Counted from the first letter of the stretch, positions 8,254 through 17,404 are shown. The stretch is DNA of 34,295 bases from Phenylobacterium sp. (GCF_030698145.1 NZ_JAUYNW010000123.1:1-34295); one strand, 5' to 3'. Notes: a model not told the origin generated them from the sequence alone. Numbers and translations: made by a program.

Positions 8254-8545
8254 TTCCACCGCGTCGGCTACGGAACTTTTTGGTCCCGCGGATATGCAGT
8301 GAGAATTGGAAAGCGCGCAAGACCCTTCGCGCCGCGAGGGCAAGGGGCCTGAGTCTGGGGATTGTTAACGGCGTTGGTTAACGGGAGCTGAACAGCCAAG
8401 CTAGGGTCGTTCGCGCCGCCTTGCCCGCTAAGGCCCAGATCGCCGGCGGTCGCGACATATCTACAACAATTGGAGGTGGTGGCCGGGGCTTTTCCCGGCC
8501 ACGCCCAAGTGCGGCGATGCGGCCGTCGGCCGCACCGCAACACGC
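8254..8545. other. intergenic region between bcp and the M23 gene
   Basis: No gene is apparent. The half nearest the M23 gene should contain the peptidase-bactofilin promoter. It holds two copies of GTTAACG (8364-8370 and 8377-8383) spaced 13 bp apart, which resemble CtrA half-sites but have a 9-nt rather than 7-nt gap. The half nearest bcp contains two hairpins at 8479-8502 and 8518-8534 that probably end bcp transcription. Confidence 0.5.
8479..8534. repeat. two palindromes downstream of bcp
   Basis: GTGGCCGGG (8479-8487) pairs with CCCGGCCAC (8494-8502) across a 6-nt loop, and TGCGGCC (8518-8524) pairs with GGCCGCA (8528-8534) across a 3-nt loop. The first shares its 8-bp arms with the hairpin at 4166-4187, so it is likely a copy of the same dispersed module. 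Together they may act as terminator of the tyrS-bcp unit; there is no clear T-run. Confidence 0.5.
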
Positions 8546-9016
8546 TTAAGCTTTAAGGGATTTCACGGCTTCGAGGACCGACTCGGCGTGGCCGTCGACT
8601 CGGACCTTGCGCCAGATTCGCACCAGCTTGCCGTCGGCCCCGATCAGGAAGGTCGAGCGGTCTATGCCCATGTACTGGCGGCCATAGAGGCTCTTCTCGA
8701 TCCAGGACCCATAGGCCTCGATCATGGTTCCTTCCGGGTCGGAACCGAGGGGCACGGCGAGGTCGTACTTGGCTGTAAATTTCGCGTGACGAGCCAGGCT
8801 GTCCTTCGAAACGCCCAGAACCGAGGCTCCGGCTTTCGCGAATTCGCCCGCCAAGGCGCTGAACTGCTGCGACTCCTTCGTGCAGCCGGGGGTGTCGTCC
8901 TTCGGATAGAAATAGACCACCAGCGGCTTGCCCTTGAAGCTGGCGAGCGTGACGGGGCCATCGGCCCCGGCCAGTTCGAAGTCGGGCGCTAGGGCGCCTT
9001 CGGTCAGTTCGGACAT
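8546..9016 (-). CDS. bcp: thioredoxin-dependent thiol peroxidase (Bcp/PrxQ peroxiredoxin)
   Basis: Cytoplasmic peroxiredoxin that reduces hydrogen peroxide and organic peroxides. The 156-residue AhpC/TSA fold carries the peroxidatic cysteine Cys45 in DTPGCT, with the usual FYPKD strand before it. Many Bcp proteins have a resolving cysteine five residues later; here that position is not cysteine, and Cys45 is the only cysteine in the protein. It would therefore work as a 1-Cys type resolved by an external thiol. GGAGAG lies upstream of the ATG. The start follows the tyrS stop by 15 nt, so it is probably co-transcribed with tyrS. Confidence 0.92.
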   Translation of the reverse strand: MSELTEGALAPDFELAGADGPVTLASFKGKPLVVYFYPKDDTPGCTKESQQFSALAGEFAKAGASVLGVSKDSLARHAKFTAKYDLAVPLGSDPEGTMIEAYGSWIEKSLYGRQYMGIDRSTFLIGADGKLVRIWRKVRVDGHAESVLEAVKSLKA

Positions 9017-9031
9017 CGCGTCTCTCCAGGC

Positions 9032-10291
9032 CTAGACGGGCTTCACCAGGACGATCTTCTTCTTGCCAGCCGCCAGCTTGACCACGCCGTCGACCAGGTC
9101 GGCCGTGGTGATCGTGCGGTTGGCGTCGGCTTCGGCCTTGTCATTGACCCGCAGGCCGCCGCCCTGGGCCAGGCGGCGCGCCTCGCCGCGCGAGGCCGCC
9201 AGGCCGGCGTCGGCGGCCAGGGCCGCGAGCACGATGCCGGCCTCGAGATCGGCGGCTGGGACCTCGTGGGTCGGCATGTCCTGCGACACACTGCCGACCT
9301 CGAAGGCCACCCGCGCGGCCTCGGCCGCCGCCTGGGCCGCGTCGGCGCTGTGCAGCAGGGTGGTGGCCGCATTGGCCAGCACCTTCTTGGCCTCGTTGAT
9401 CTCCGCGCCCTGCATGGCCTCGTACCGCGCGATCTCCTCGATCGGCAGATCGGTGAACAGCTTCATGAAGCGGCCCACATCGGCGTCCTCGGTGTTGCGC
9501 CAGAACTGCCAGTAGTCGTAGGGACTGCGCATGTCGGCGTTGAGCCAGACGGCCCCACCCACGGTCTTGCCCATCTTCTGGCCGGAGGCGGTGGAGAGCA
9601 GGGGCGTGGTCAGGCCGAAGGACGGCTTCTGGTCCACGCGGCGGATCAGCTCCACCCCATTGACGATATTGCCCCACTGGTCGGAGCCGCCCATCTGCAG
9701 CAGGCAGCCGTGCTTCCGTTCCAGCTCCAGGAAGTCCACCGACTGCATCAGCATGTAGTTGAATTCGAGGAAGGTCATCGGCTGTTCGCGATCCAGCCGC
9801 GCCTTGACGCTGTCGAAGGCCAGCATCCGGTTGATCGTGAAGTGGACGCCGTAGTCGCGCAGGAACTCGACGTAGCCGAACTTCGACAGCCACGTGTCGT
9901 TGTCGACCATGACCGCGTCGGTCGGTCCGTCGCCGAAGGTCAGGAAACGCTCGAACGTCCCCTTGATGGTGGCGATGTTGCCCTGGATCTGGTCGTGGGT
10001 CAGCAACGGCCGTTGACCGTCCTTGTCGGTCGGGTCGCCCACCTTGGTGGTGCCCCCGCCCATGAGCACGATGGGCTTGTGGCCGGCCTGCTGCAGGCGG
10101 CGCAGCATCATGATCTGGATCAGGTGGCCGACATGCAGGCTGGACGCCGTGGCGTCGAAGCCGATGTAGGCGGTGATCGCTCCCTTGGCCGCGGCCTCAT
10201 CCAGCTCCGTCGGATGGGTGATCTGGTGGATGTAGCCACGTTCCTGCATGACGCGCAGGAATTGGGACTTGAAGGGTTGGTCGGCGGACAT
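9032..10291 (-). CDS. tyrS: tyrosyl-tRNA synthetase
   Basis: Class I aminoacyl-tRNA synthetase that charges tRNA-Tyr. The Rossmann catalytic domain begins near residue 35 with [16 protein letters not shown] (HVGH is the HIGH motif). The KMSKS loop appears as KMGKT near residue 235. An S4 RNA-binding domain occupies the C-terminal 70 residues ([17 protein letters not shown]). Starting at ATG 10291 gives 419 residues, matching E. coli TyrS (424). An in-frame ATG at 10357 would add 22 residues and has a much better ribosome site (AGGAG at 10370-10366, 8-nt spacer), so the true start is open. bcp follows closely. The upstream leader has attenuator-like structure, described separately. Confidence 0.93.
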   Translation of the reverse strand: MSADQPFKSQFLRVMQERGYIHQITHPTELDEAAAKGAITAYIGFDATASSLHVGHLIQIMMLRRLQQAGHKPIVLMGGGTTKVGDPTDKDGQRPLLTHDQIQGNIATIKGTFERFLTFGDGPTDAVMVDNDTWLSKFGYVEFLRDYGVHFTINRMLAFDSVKARLDREQPMTFLEFNYMLMQSVDFLELERKHGCLLQMGGSDQWGNIVNGVELIRRVDQKPSFGLTTPLLSTASGQKMGKTVGGAVWLNADMRSPYDYWQFWRNTEDADVGRFMKLFTDLPIEEIARYEAMQGAEINEAKKVLANAATTLLHSADAAQAAAEAARVAFEVGSVSQDMPTHEVPAADLEAGIVLAALAADAGLAASRGEARRLAQGGGLRVNDKAEADANRTITTADLVDGVVKLAAGKKKIVLVKPV

Positions 10292-10357
10292 GGGCGATGA
10301 CTCTGGCGAAGACGCAGGGCGCTCTAACACGCGGTCTGCAAGCATTTCGAGGGACAT

Positions 10358-10512
10358 CTGACAGGCTCCTGGTCGGCGGATGGCCGGAGACCGTCTTTTC
10401 CCTTGGGTGAGATGGGCGCCGACCTGGTGAGGTAGGCGCAAGGGATCGAACCGCGCCTGCTTTAGGGCAGGCGGTAATAGCTGGCCAGGTTGGCGGAGCG
10501 GCGTTCGATCAT
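10358..10512 (-). promoter_or_regulatory. putative tyrosine-responsive attenuator of tyrS
   Basis: Reading the minus strand from the predicted transcript start near 10512, the leader has a 16-codon frame with adjacent Tyr codons (TAT TAC, 10479-10474). Segment 1, CGCCTGC (10473-10467), begins right after them and pairs with segment 2, GCAGGCG. Segment 2 also contains AGGCGC, which can pair with segment 3, GCGCCT (10439-10434). Segment 3 forms the 5' arm of a hairpin at 10439-10416 with 9 bp, one T-C mismatch and a CACC loop (3:4). This is the 1:2 / 2:3 / 3:4 layout of ribosome-mediated attenuators. A U-run after 3:4 is missing, so termination may be Rho-assisted or the device may work otherwise. 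Pairing is read by eye; function is inferred. Confidence 0.45.
10462..10512 (-). CDS. putative tyrS leader peptide (16 aa, tandem Tyr)
   Basis: The frame ATG 10512 to TAA 10462 encodes [16 protein letters not shown]. Its Tyr-Tyr pair lies directly before the first arm of the leader hairpin, and the stop codon falls in that hairpin's loop, as in known leader peptides. No Shine-Dalgarno precedes it, but the predicted transcript start coincides with the ATG, so it would be translated as a leaderless message; trpL of Sinorhizobium is a known leaderless case as I recall. Two Tyr codons in 16 could still be chance. Confidence 0.4.
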   Translation of the reverse strand: MIERRSANLASYYRLP

Positions 10513-10518
10513 GGCGGC

Positions 10519-10548
10519 TAGCTACCGGCGCGAGGGCGTGGCAGTCAA
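10519..10548 (-). promoter_or_regulatory. putative tyrS promoter
   Basis: On the minus strand TTGACT (10548-10543) is followed after 18 nt by TAGCTA (10524-10519). The predicted transcript start is about 7 nt downstream, at 10512, which is the A of the leader-peptide ATG. The promoter lies in the region just upstream of the divergent anmK start, so the two genes may influence each other. Confidence 0.45.
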
Positions 10549-10555
10549 GCTCTCC

Positions 10556-11668
10556 ATGCGAGTCCTCGGCTTCATGACCGGAACGTCGCTGGACGCCTGC
10601 GACATGGCGATCCTGGAGACGGATGGCGAGACGATCGCCGCGTTCGGCCCCGCGGGCGAACGTAAGCTGACCGACGCCGTGCGCGACCTCATCCTGGACG
10701 CCACCCGCCAGGCCCTGCAGTGGCCGCGCGGGGCGCCCGAGCCGGAAATCTTCCAGGAAACCGCCGCCGCCGTGGCCCGCGAGCACTTGGAGGCCGCCGA
10801 AGGGTTCCTGGCCGAACACGGCCTGGCCTGGTCCGACATCGACCTGATCGGCATGCACGGCCAGACGGTGCTGCATGAACGTCCCCAGGGCGACCGCATC
10901 GGCCGCACGGTCCAGCTCGGCGACGCCCAGTGGTTGGCCGACGCGACGGGTGTGCCGGTGGCCTACGACTTCCGCAGCGCTGACGTGGCCGCGGGGGGCG
11001 ACGGCGCGCCGCTGACGCCGATCTACCACCTGGCGCGGGCCCGAACCGCGGGGCTGAAGCCGCCGCTCGCCATCCTCAATGTGGGCGGGGTGGCCAATGT
11101 CACCTTCTGGTCGGAGACCGGCGACATCGCCGCCTTCGACACGGGCCCCGGCAACGGCATGCTCGACCTGTTGGTCCAGGGCCGCGGCGCGGGCCGTTAC
11201 GACGCCGGCGGCAAGTACGCCAGCGTCGGCCAGGTGCACGAGACCGTGCTGCGTGGCCTGCTGGACCATCCCTATTTCAAGGCGCCGCCGCCCAAGTCGC
11301 TGGACCGTTACGACTTCCCGTTGGCGCCGCTGGAGAAGCTCCAGCTCGAGGACGCCGCCGCCACCCTGACGGCCTTCACCGCCGAAGCGGTGAAGTTGGG
11401 CTTCGAATTGATGGGCGGCGTGCCGACGGAGCTCGTCGTGTGCGGCGGCGGGCGGCACAATCCGCAGCTCATGAAGGCCTTCGCCGAACGGCTGTCGGTT
11501 CCGGTGACCACCGCCGAGGACCATGGCTGGCGCGGCGATTCCATCGAGGCCGAGGCCTTCGCCTACCTGGCGGCGCGAACCCTGCGCGGCCTGGCGATCT
11601 CATATCCAAAGACCACGGGCGTCACCGCGCCCATGACCGGCGGGCGCGTCGCCCGACCAGCGGCATGA
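10556..11668 (+). CDS. anmK: anhydro-N-acetylmuramic acid kinase
   Basis: Phosphorylates 1,6-anhydro-MurNAc, opening the anhydro ring to give MurNAc-6-phosphate in peptidoglycan recycling. ASKHA-fold kinase with the N-terminal phosphate loop [10 protein letters not shown], the MHGQTV strand, the catalytic aspartate region [33 protein letters not shown] and the C-terminal [11 protein letters not shown] 10556 gives 370 residues, matching E. coli AnmK (369), and puts the kinase loop at the N-terminus as in the family. In-frame starts at 10490 and 10511 would run through the divergent tyrS promoter and add non-conserved residues. No good Shine-Dalgarno is seen for any of them. The M20 gene follows by 16 nt. 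Confidence 0.92.
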   Translation: MRVLGFMTGTSLDACDMAILETDGETIAAFGPAGERKLTDAVRDLILDATRQALQWPRGAPEPEIFQETAAAVAREHLEAAEGFLAEHGLAWSDIDLIGMHGQTVLHERPQGDRIGRTVQLGDAQWLADATGVPVAYDFRSADVAAGGDGAPLTPIYHLARARTAGLKPPLAILNVGGVANVTFWSETGDIAAFDTGPGNGMLDLLVQGRGAGRYDAGGKYASVGQVHETVLRGLLDHPYFKAPPPKSLDRYDFPLAPLEKLQLEDAAATLTAFTAEAVKLGFELMGGVPTELVVCGGGRHNPQLMKAFAERLSVPVTTAEDHGWRGDSIEAEAFAYLAARTLRGLAISYPKTTGVTAPMTGGRVARPAA

Positions 11669-11684
11669 ATCGGGGAGTCTATCG

Positions 11685-12983
11685 ATGTCCAAGGGCTATT
11701 GGCTGGCCGGTGCGGCCGCGGCGTTCGCGCTGACCACGGGGGCGCAGGCGCAGGACAAGCCCGCGCCCCAGCCCTATGACGCGGCGGTGTTCGCCGCGGC
11801 CAAGGCGCTGCAGCCCAAGGTGATCGCCTGGCGGCGCGACTTCCATGAGCATCCCGAGCTGGGCAACAGCGAGGTGCGGACCGCCAAGATCGTCGCCGAC
11901 CATCTGCGCAAGCTGGGCTTCGAGGTGCGCACCGGGGTCGGCAAGACCGGCGTGGTCGGCGTCCTGAAGGGCGGCAAGCCCGGCAAGGTCGTGGCCCTGC
12001 GCGCCGACATGGACGCCCTGCCGGTGGCCGAGCAGACCGGACTCCCGTTCGCCTCCAAGGTCACGGCCCAGTACAATGGCCAGACCGTGCCGGTGATGCA
12101 CGCCTGCGGCCATGACAGCCATGTGGCCATCCTGATGGGCGCCGCCGAGGTCCTGGCGGGCATGAAGGACCAGATCGAGGGCACGGTGGTCTTCATCTTC
12201 CAACCAGCCGAGGAGGGCCCGCCGGCGGGCGAGGAGGGTGGGGCGACCCTGATGGTCAAGGAAGGGGTGCTGAAAGCCCCCAAGGTGGACGCGATCTTCG
12301 GCCTGCACGCCTTTCCGGGCCCGGTGGGGACCATGGTTTGGCGTCCGGGCCCGATGATGGCGGCGTCGGACCGTTTCGAGATCCAGTTGAAGGGCCGCCA
12401 GGCGCACGGCTCCATGCCTTGGCAGGGGATCGACATGTCGTCCCTGACGGCGGACATCGTCACCGCCTTCAACCAGATCGCCTCGCGCCAGATCAACGTC
12501 TCCAAGACGCCCACGGTGCTGACCGTGGCCACCCTGCATGGCGGCCTGCGCTACAACATCATCCCCGAGGACATGGCCATGACAGGCACCCTGCGGACCT
12601 TCGATCCGGGAATGCGCACCGACGTGATCGCCCGGGCCGAGAAGGCCGTGAGTTCGATCTCGGAACGCTACGGCGCCACGGCGAAGTTCGTCTGGGGCAC
12701 GCCCAATCCGGTGACCGACAACAACCGCGCCCTGACGGCGCGGATGAAGCCGACCCTGACGCGGGCGACCGGGGGCAAGGTCGTGGACGATATCGACTAC
12801 ATCATGGGCGCCGAGGACTTCTCCTACTTCCAGAAGGAGGTCCCGGGCTTCTTTTATCATCTGGGCGTCGGCTTCCCGAAGGGCGGCAACCACTCGCCGT
12901 TCTTCGACGTCGACGAGGCGGCCATGGAGACCGGCGTGCGGGCTCAGGCCCTGATGGCCCTGGATTTCCTGAAGGGGAGCTAG
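11685..12983 (+). CDS. exported M20-family amidohydrolase (peptidase M20D)
   Basis: Metal-dependent amidohydrolase of the M20D group, which includes N-acyl-amino-acid and hippurate hydrolases. A signal peptide covers residues 1-22 (AQA site), so it should act in the periplasm. The di-metal site is visible: Cys141 and His143 in MHACGHD, the PAEEG pair at 176-177 and His208 in GLHAF; a lid domain lies at about 220-340, with a C-terminal EDFSYF metal-ligand motif. The 432 residues are typical. GGGAG lies 7 nt before the ATG. It probably shares a transcript with anmK, although a functional link is not obvious. The substrate cannot be told from sequence. Confidence 0.88.
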   Translation: MSKGYWLAGAAAAFALTTGAQAQDKPAPQPYDAAVFAAAKALQPKVIAWRRDFHEHPELGNSEVRTAKIVADHLRKLGFEVRTGVGKTGVVGVLKGGKPGKVVALRADMDALPVAEQTGLPFASKVTAQYNGQTVPVMHACGHDSHVAILMGAAEVLAGMKDQIEGTVVFIFQPAEEGPPAGEEGGATLMVKEGVLKAPKVDAIFGLHAFPGPVGTMVWRPGPMMAASDRFEIQLKGRQAHGSMPWQGIDMSSLTADIVTAFNQIASRQINVSKTPTVLTVATLHGGLRYNIIPEDMAMTGTLRTFDPGMRTDVIARAEKAVSSISERYGATAKFVWGTPNPVTDNNRALTARMKPTLTRATGGKVVDDIDYIMGAEDFSYFQKEVPGFFYHLGVGFPKGGNHSPFFDVDEAAMETGVRAQALMALDFLKGS

Positions 12984-12989
12984 AACGCT

Positions 12990-13122
12990 CTGTCCCTCCT
13001 CCTTGTGGGGAGGGACAGCGGCGCAGCCGCCAGGGTGGGGAAGTCCGGCAATCTGCGCGGAGGTTTCAGAAAGCCCCACCCTCGATCCCTTCGGGATCTG
13101 CTCTCCCCACAAGGAGGAGGGA
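12990..13122. repeat. long nested palindromic repeat between convergent genes
   Basis: The two ends are a perfect 19-bp inverted repeat (12994-13012 against 13103-13121). Inside them AGGGTGGGG (from about 13031) pairs with CCCCACCCT, and GATCCCTTCGGGATC forms an inner hairpin near 13084-13098. The left end also folds on itself (TGTCCCTCC 12991-12999 with GGAGGGACA 13009-13017). It fills the gap between convergent genes and may stop transcription from both sides. Very similar elements are, from memory, abundant between genes in Caulobacter and Phenylobacterium. Confidence 0.75.
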
Positions 13123-13132
13123 TAAGGGCGCC

Positions 13133-13783
13133 CTAGATCGGATCCGCGGCGATGCGCTTGTCGAGATAGGCCCCGACGCGCTGTTCGACGTCCGGCAGGT
13201 TCTCGGCCCAGAAGTGGGTGGCGCCGTCGATGACCTCGTGGTCGATGACGATGCCCTTCTGGGTGCGCAGCTTGGAGACCACGCGCTCGACCTCGACCGG
13301 CGGCACGACGGTGTCGGCGCCGCCGTGCAGGATCAGGCCGGAGGCCGGGCAGGGCGCCAGGAAGCTGAAGTCGTACATGTTGGTCGGCGGCGAGACCGAG
13401 ATGAAGCCGTCGGTCTCGGGGCGGCGCATCAGCAGCTGCATGCCCACCCAGGCGCCGAACGAATAGCCGGCCACCCAGCACTGCGACGCTGCCGGATTGG
13501 TCGATTGCAGCCAGTCCAGCGCCGTGGCGGCGTCCGCCAGCTCGCCGATGCCGCTATCGAACTCGCCCTGGCTGCGGCCCACGCCGCGGAAGTTGAACCG
13601 CAGGGTCGAGAAACCGCGCTTCATGAACAGGTGAAACAGCTGCACGGCCACCGGATGGTTCATCTGGCCGCCGGCCTTGGGGTGCGGATGCAGGATCAGC
13701 GCAATGGGAGCCGTCGGGGTCTTGCCCGCCGAATACCGGCCCTCGATCCGCCCGGCCGCACCGGTCAGAACCACCTCTGGCAT
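13133..13783 (-). CDS. alpha/beta hydrolase (COG2945-like)
   Basis: A 216-residue serine hydrolase of the alpha/beta fold, without signal peptide. The nucleophile elbow is GYSFGA with Ser108; the acid is probably Asp157 (HGGADTVVPP) and the base His190 (GATHFW). The HPHPKAGGQMNHPV stretch and NFRGVGRSQGEFD loop are typical of the small hydrolases related to YpfH and COG2945. Substrate unknown; an esterase or thioesterase role is plausible. It is divergent from iscR and convergent with the M20 gene, so it appears to be transcribed alone. Confidence 0.85.
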   Translation of the reverse strand: MPEVVLTGAAGRIEGRYSAGKTPTAPIALILHPHPKAGGQMNHPVAVQLFHLFMKRGFSTLRFNFRGVGRSQGEFDSGIGELADAATALDWLQSTNPAASQCWVAGYSFGAWVGMQLLMRRPETDGFISVSPPTNMYDFSFLAPCPASGLILHGGADTVVPPVEVERVVSKLRTQKGIVIDHEVIDGATHFWAENLPDVEQRVGAYLDKRIAADPI

Positions 13784-13816
13784 GCTCGTCCTCTCGTCAT
13801 GCGCGCCGCCTAATAC

Positions 13817-13845
13817 TTGACTAACGCGCTGGGTCTTCCTAAGTC
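13817..13845 (+). promoter_or_regulatory. putative iscR-suf operon promoter
   Basis: TTGACT (13817-13822) is followed after 17 nt by TAAGTC (13840-13845); CCTAAGTC also fits the Caulobacter -10 form GCTANAWC at two mismatches. Transcription would start near 13852, giving a leader of about 100 nt before iscR. GACT (13819-13822) and GGTC (13832-13835) form a loose dyad overlapping the promoter, which could be an IscR site, but I cannot confirm that. Confidence 0.5.
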
Positions 13846-13950
13846 GCGACCGTCGGCCCGTACCGGCGACAAGTCCCGCTGCAAGGCGGGGCCTGTAACA
13901 TAGGGGCCGCGCGAAATGCTCGAAAAATCGTGCGGGCCAGCAGGAGCGAC

Positions 13951-14400
13951 ATGCGCCTCTCGACCAAGGGACGATATGCGGTGATGGCCATGGCCGACCT
14001 GGCGCGACGCCAGGGCGCGCTGGGCGAGGGCGACCGCGCCGTGGCCCTGTCCGAAATCGCCGCCCGCCAGCAGATCTCGCTCTCCTATCTGGAACAGCTC
14101 TTCGCCCGCCTGCGCCGCCGCGGCTTGGTGCGCAGCCTGCGCGGTCCCGGGGGCGGCTATCGCCTGGCGCGCACGGCCGAGGACACCAATATCGCCGACA
14201 TCGTCCTGGCCGTGGACGAACCCCTGCGCGCCACCCGCTGCAACGCCGAGGGCAAGGGCTGCATGCTGAAGGGCGAGCGCTGCCTGACCCACGACCTCTG
14301 GGAAGAAATGGGCCGCCAGCTCGAGACCTACCTGGCCTCGGTCTCCCTGGCCGACGTCGTTACGGGACGGCTGGGCGCCTCCCAGCCGGAGGCGGCATGA
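13951..14400 (+). CDS. iscR: Rrf2-family iron-sulfur cluster regulator IscR
   Basis: Winged-helix repressor that senses iron-sulfur status through its own [2Fe-2S] cluster and controls cluster-assembly genes. The conserved N-terminus MRLSTKGRYAVMAM, the ISLSYLEQLF recognition region (42-51) and the wing SLRGPGGGY (62-70) are all present. The cluster ligands Cys97, Cys104, Cys111 and His114 match the E. coli pattern of three Cys plus His. I chose ATG 13951 because the family starts there; an upstream in-frame start at 13930 adds seven unconserved residues. AGGAG lies just upstream. The stop overlaps the next gene's ATG by 4 nt. As first gene of the suf operon it likely regulates itself and the rest. 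Confidence 0.93.
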   Translation: MRLSTKGRYAVMAMADLARRQGALGEGDRAVALSEIAARQQISLSYLEQLFARLRRRGLVRSLRGPGGGYRLARTAEDTNIADIVLAVDEPLRATRCNAEGKGCMLKGERCLTHDLWEEMGRQLETYLASVSLADVVTGRLGASQPEAA

Positions 14401-15521
14401 CTAGGGTCTATCTCGACTACAACGCCACCGCTCCCCTGCGCCCCGAAGCCCTGGAGGCCGTGACCCGCGCCTACGCCCTGGGCGGCAACCCGTCCTCGAT
14501 CCATGCGGCGGGCCGTGCGGCCCGCGCCCTGGTGGAGCAGGCTCGAACCGAGATCGCCGCCCTGATCGGCGGGCCGGCCTCAACCGTGGTCTTCACCTCC
14601 GGCGGCACCGAGGCCAATGCGCTGGCCGTCGACAGCGCCGTGGCCACGGGTTCGAAGCGCCTGATCGTCAGCGCTATCGAGCACGACAGCGTGCTGGAGA
14701 CCGCCAAGGCCAGCGGCGCGTCGGTCGAGATCCTACCGGTCAACGCCGAGGGCCTGGCCGACCTGGCCTGGCTGGCCGAGCGGCTGTCGCGCTGGGACGC
14801 CGCCGACGGCCGGCCCTTCGTGGCCCTGATGCTGGCCAATAACGAGACCGGGGTGATCCAGCCGGTCCGCGAGGCCTCCGAGATCGTCCGCGCCGCCGAG
14901 GGCTGGCTGCATGTCGACGCCATCCAGGCGGCCGGCAAGATCCCCACCGACAGCCGCGCCCTGGGCGCCGACACCCTCTCGACCTCGGCGCACAAGCTGG
15001 GTGGGCCGCAGGGCGTGGGCGCACTGACCTTCGGCCCCCGCGCCACCCTGGTGCGCCGCCAGCATGGCGGAGGGCAGGAGCGGGGACGCCGGGCCGGCAC
15101 TGAGAACGTCCCGGGCATCGCGGGCTTCGGCGCCGCAGCCATGGCCGCCCTGCGCGACTTGAACGATCAGGCCCCGATGCGCGACGCCGCGGCTGAACGG
15201 CTGAAGGCTTTAGGCGCGGTGGTGATCGCCGAGACCTCGCCGCGCCTGCCCAACACCCTGTGCGTGGCTACGCCCGGCCATACCTCGGACCTGCAGGTGA
15301 TGAAGCTTGACTTGGCTGGCTTCATGGTCAGCGCCGGCTCGGCCTGTTCGTCGGGCAAGGTGAAGGCCAGCCACGTGCTGTCGGCCATGGGCCTGGGCGA
15401 GCTGGCCGATTGCGCCATCCGCGTCTCGGGCGGCTGGGGCACGACTGAGAACGATTGGGCGGCCTTCGTGGACGCCTGGAGTGAAATCCGTCACGCCGCG
15501 CGCCGCGCGCCGGCGGCGTGA
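14397..15521 (+). CDS. iscS: cysteine desulfurase, IscS/NifS type (group I)
   Basis: PLP enzyme that removes sulfur from cysteine as a protein persulfide for Fe-S clusters and other thio-cofactors. The N-terminus YLDYNATAPL is typical, the PLP lysine is Lys200 (SAHKLGGPQGVG) and the catalytic cysteine is Cys317 in the SAGSACSSGK loop, the group I arrangement. It has 374 residues, somewhat shorter than E. coli IscS (404). It overlaps iscR (ATGA), and its TGA merges with the AGGAGG ribosome site of sufB. The operon also contains the group II enzyme SufS, so two different sulfur donors are encoded together. IscU and HscAB are not in this window. Confidence 0.9.
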   Translation: MTRVYLDYNATAPLRPEALEAVTRAYALGGNPSSIHAAGRAARALVEQARTEIAALIGGPASTVVFTSGGTEANALAVDSAVATGSKRLIVSAIEHDSVLETAKASGASVEILPVNAEGLADLAWLAERLSRWDAADGRPFVALMLANNETGVIQPVREASEIVRAAEGWLHVDAIQAAGKIPTDSRALGADTLSTSAHKLGGPQGVGALTFGPRATLVRRQHGGGQERGRRAGTENVPGIAGFGAAAMAALRDLNDQAPMRDAAAERLKALGAVVIAETSPRLPNTLCVATPGHTSDLQVMKLDLAGFMVSAGSACSSGKVKASHVLSAMGLGELADCAIRVSGGWGTTENDWAAFVDAWSEIRHAARRAPAA

Positions 15522-15533
15522 GGAGGTAAGCTT

Positions 15534-16999
<1,466 letters not shown>

Positions 17000-17003
<4 letters not shown>

Positions 17004-17404
17004 CCCTCGCAACCCTTGAGAACCTCAGCATGTCCTTCCGCCGCGCCTTCGAAGCCGAACACGCCAAACGTGACGCCGCCCGTCATGCGCGCGAGGAGGC
17101 CGAGCGCCAGCAGCAGGAGGAGGACCTGGCCCGAGCCGAGATGCTTCACGACGCGCTCGCCGCCGACGCCGCCTTCCTCAAGGAGAAGGGCCTGACCCTG
17201 GATCGCCGCCGCTACACGGTGATCCTCAACCATGAGGACTATCTGATCGACGCCTATTTCGAGGCCGGGACCGCCACGGTGCGCTCGGCCGACAAGCGGT
17301 CGGCATCCACCTCCACCGCCGCCCCGCGCAAGCAGCAGATGGTCCAGACTGTCGACGAGGCCCTCGAGGTGATGGCCCAGTACCTGGCCGACGAGACCGT
17401 CTGA
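17000..17404 (+). CDS. uncharacterized protein encoded within the suf operon
   Basis: I do not recognise this 134-residue protein. It is soluble and highly charged. Residues about 11-50 form a strong amphipathic helix, likely coiled coil, rich in Glu, Arg, Ala and Gln. Next comes a compact block, [20 protein letters not shown], that looks like beta strands, then a Ser/Thr/Ala-rich linker and a C-terminal helix ([14 protein letters not shown]). It has no cysteine, so it is unlikely to bind a cluster by cysteine ligands. Its ATG overlaps the sufB stop (ATGA) and its TGA shares a base with the sufC ATG, so it is translationally embedded between scaffold and ATPase. An accessory role in SufBCD assembly or regulation is a reasonable guess, not shown. 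Confidence 0.8.

Noticed and set aside
10441..10480. tRNA-like T-loop (GGTTCGATCC on the minus strand) and a CCA-like end near 10430
   Set aside because: The arms do not pair as a T-stem, the apparent anticodon loop has 6 or 8 nt, and no acceptor stem closes. The hairpin is better explained as part of the tyrS leader.
10292..11524. tyrS frame remaining open far upstream, antisense to anmK
   Set aside because: The upstream part is the antisense shadow of anmK; recognisable TyrS sequence starts near 10291, or 10357 at most.
13875..13890. Short CCCGC/GCGGG hairpin in the iscR leader as a riboswitch
   Set aside because: Only 5 bp, no conserved riboswitch core, and such hairpins are frequent by chance at this GC content.
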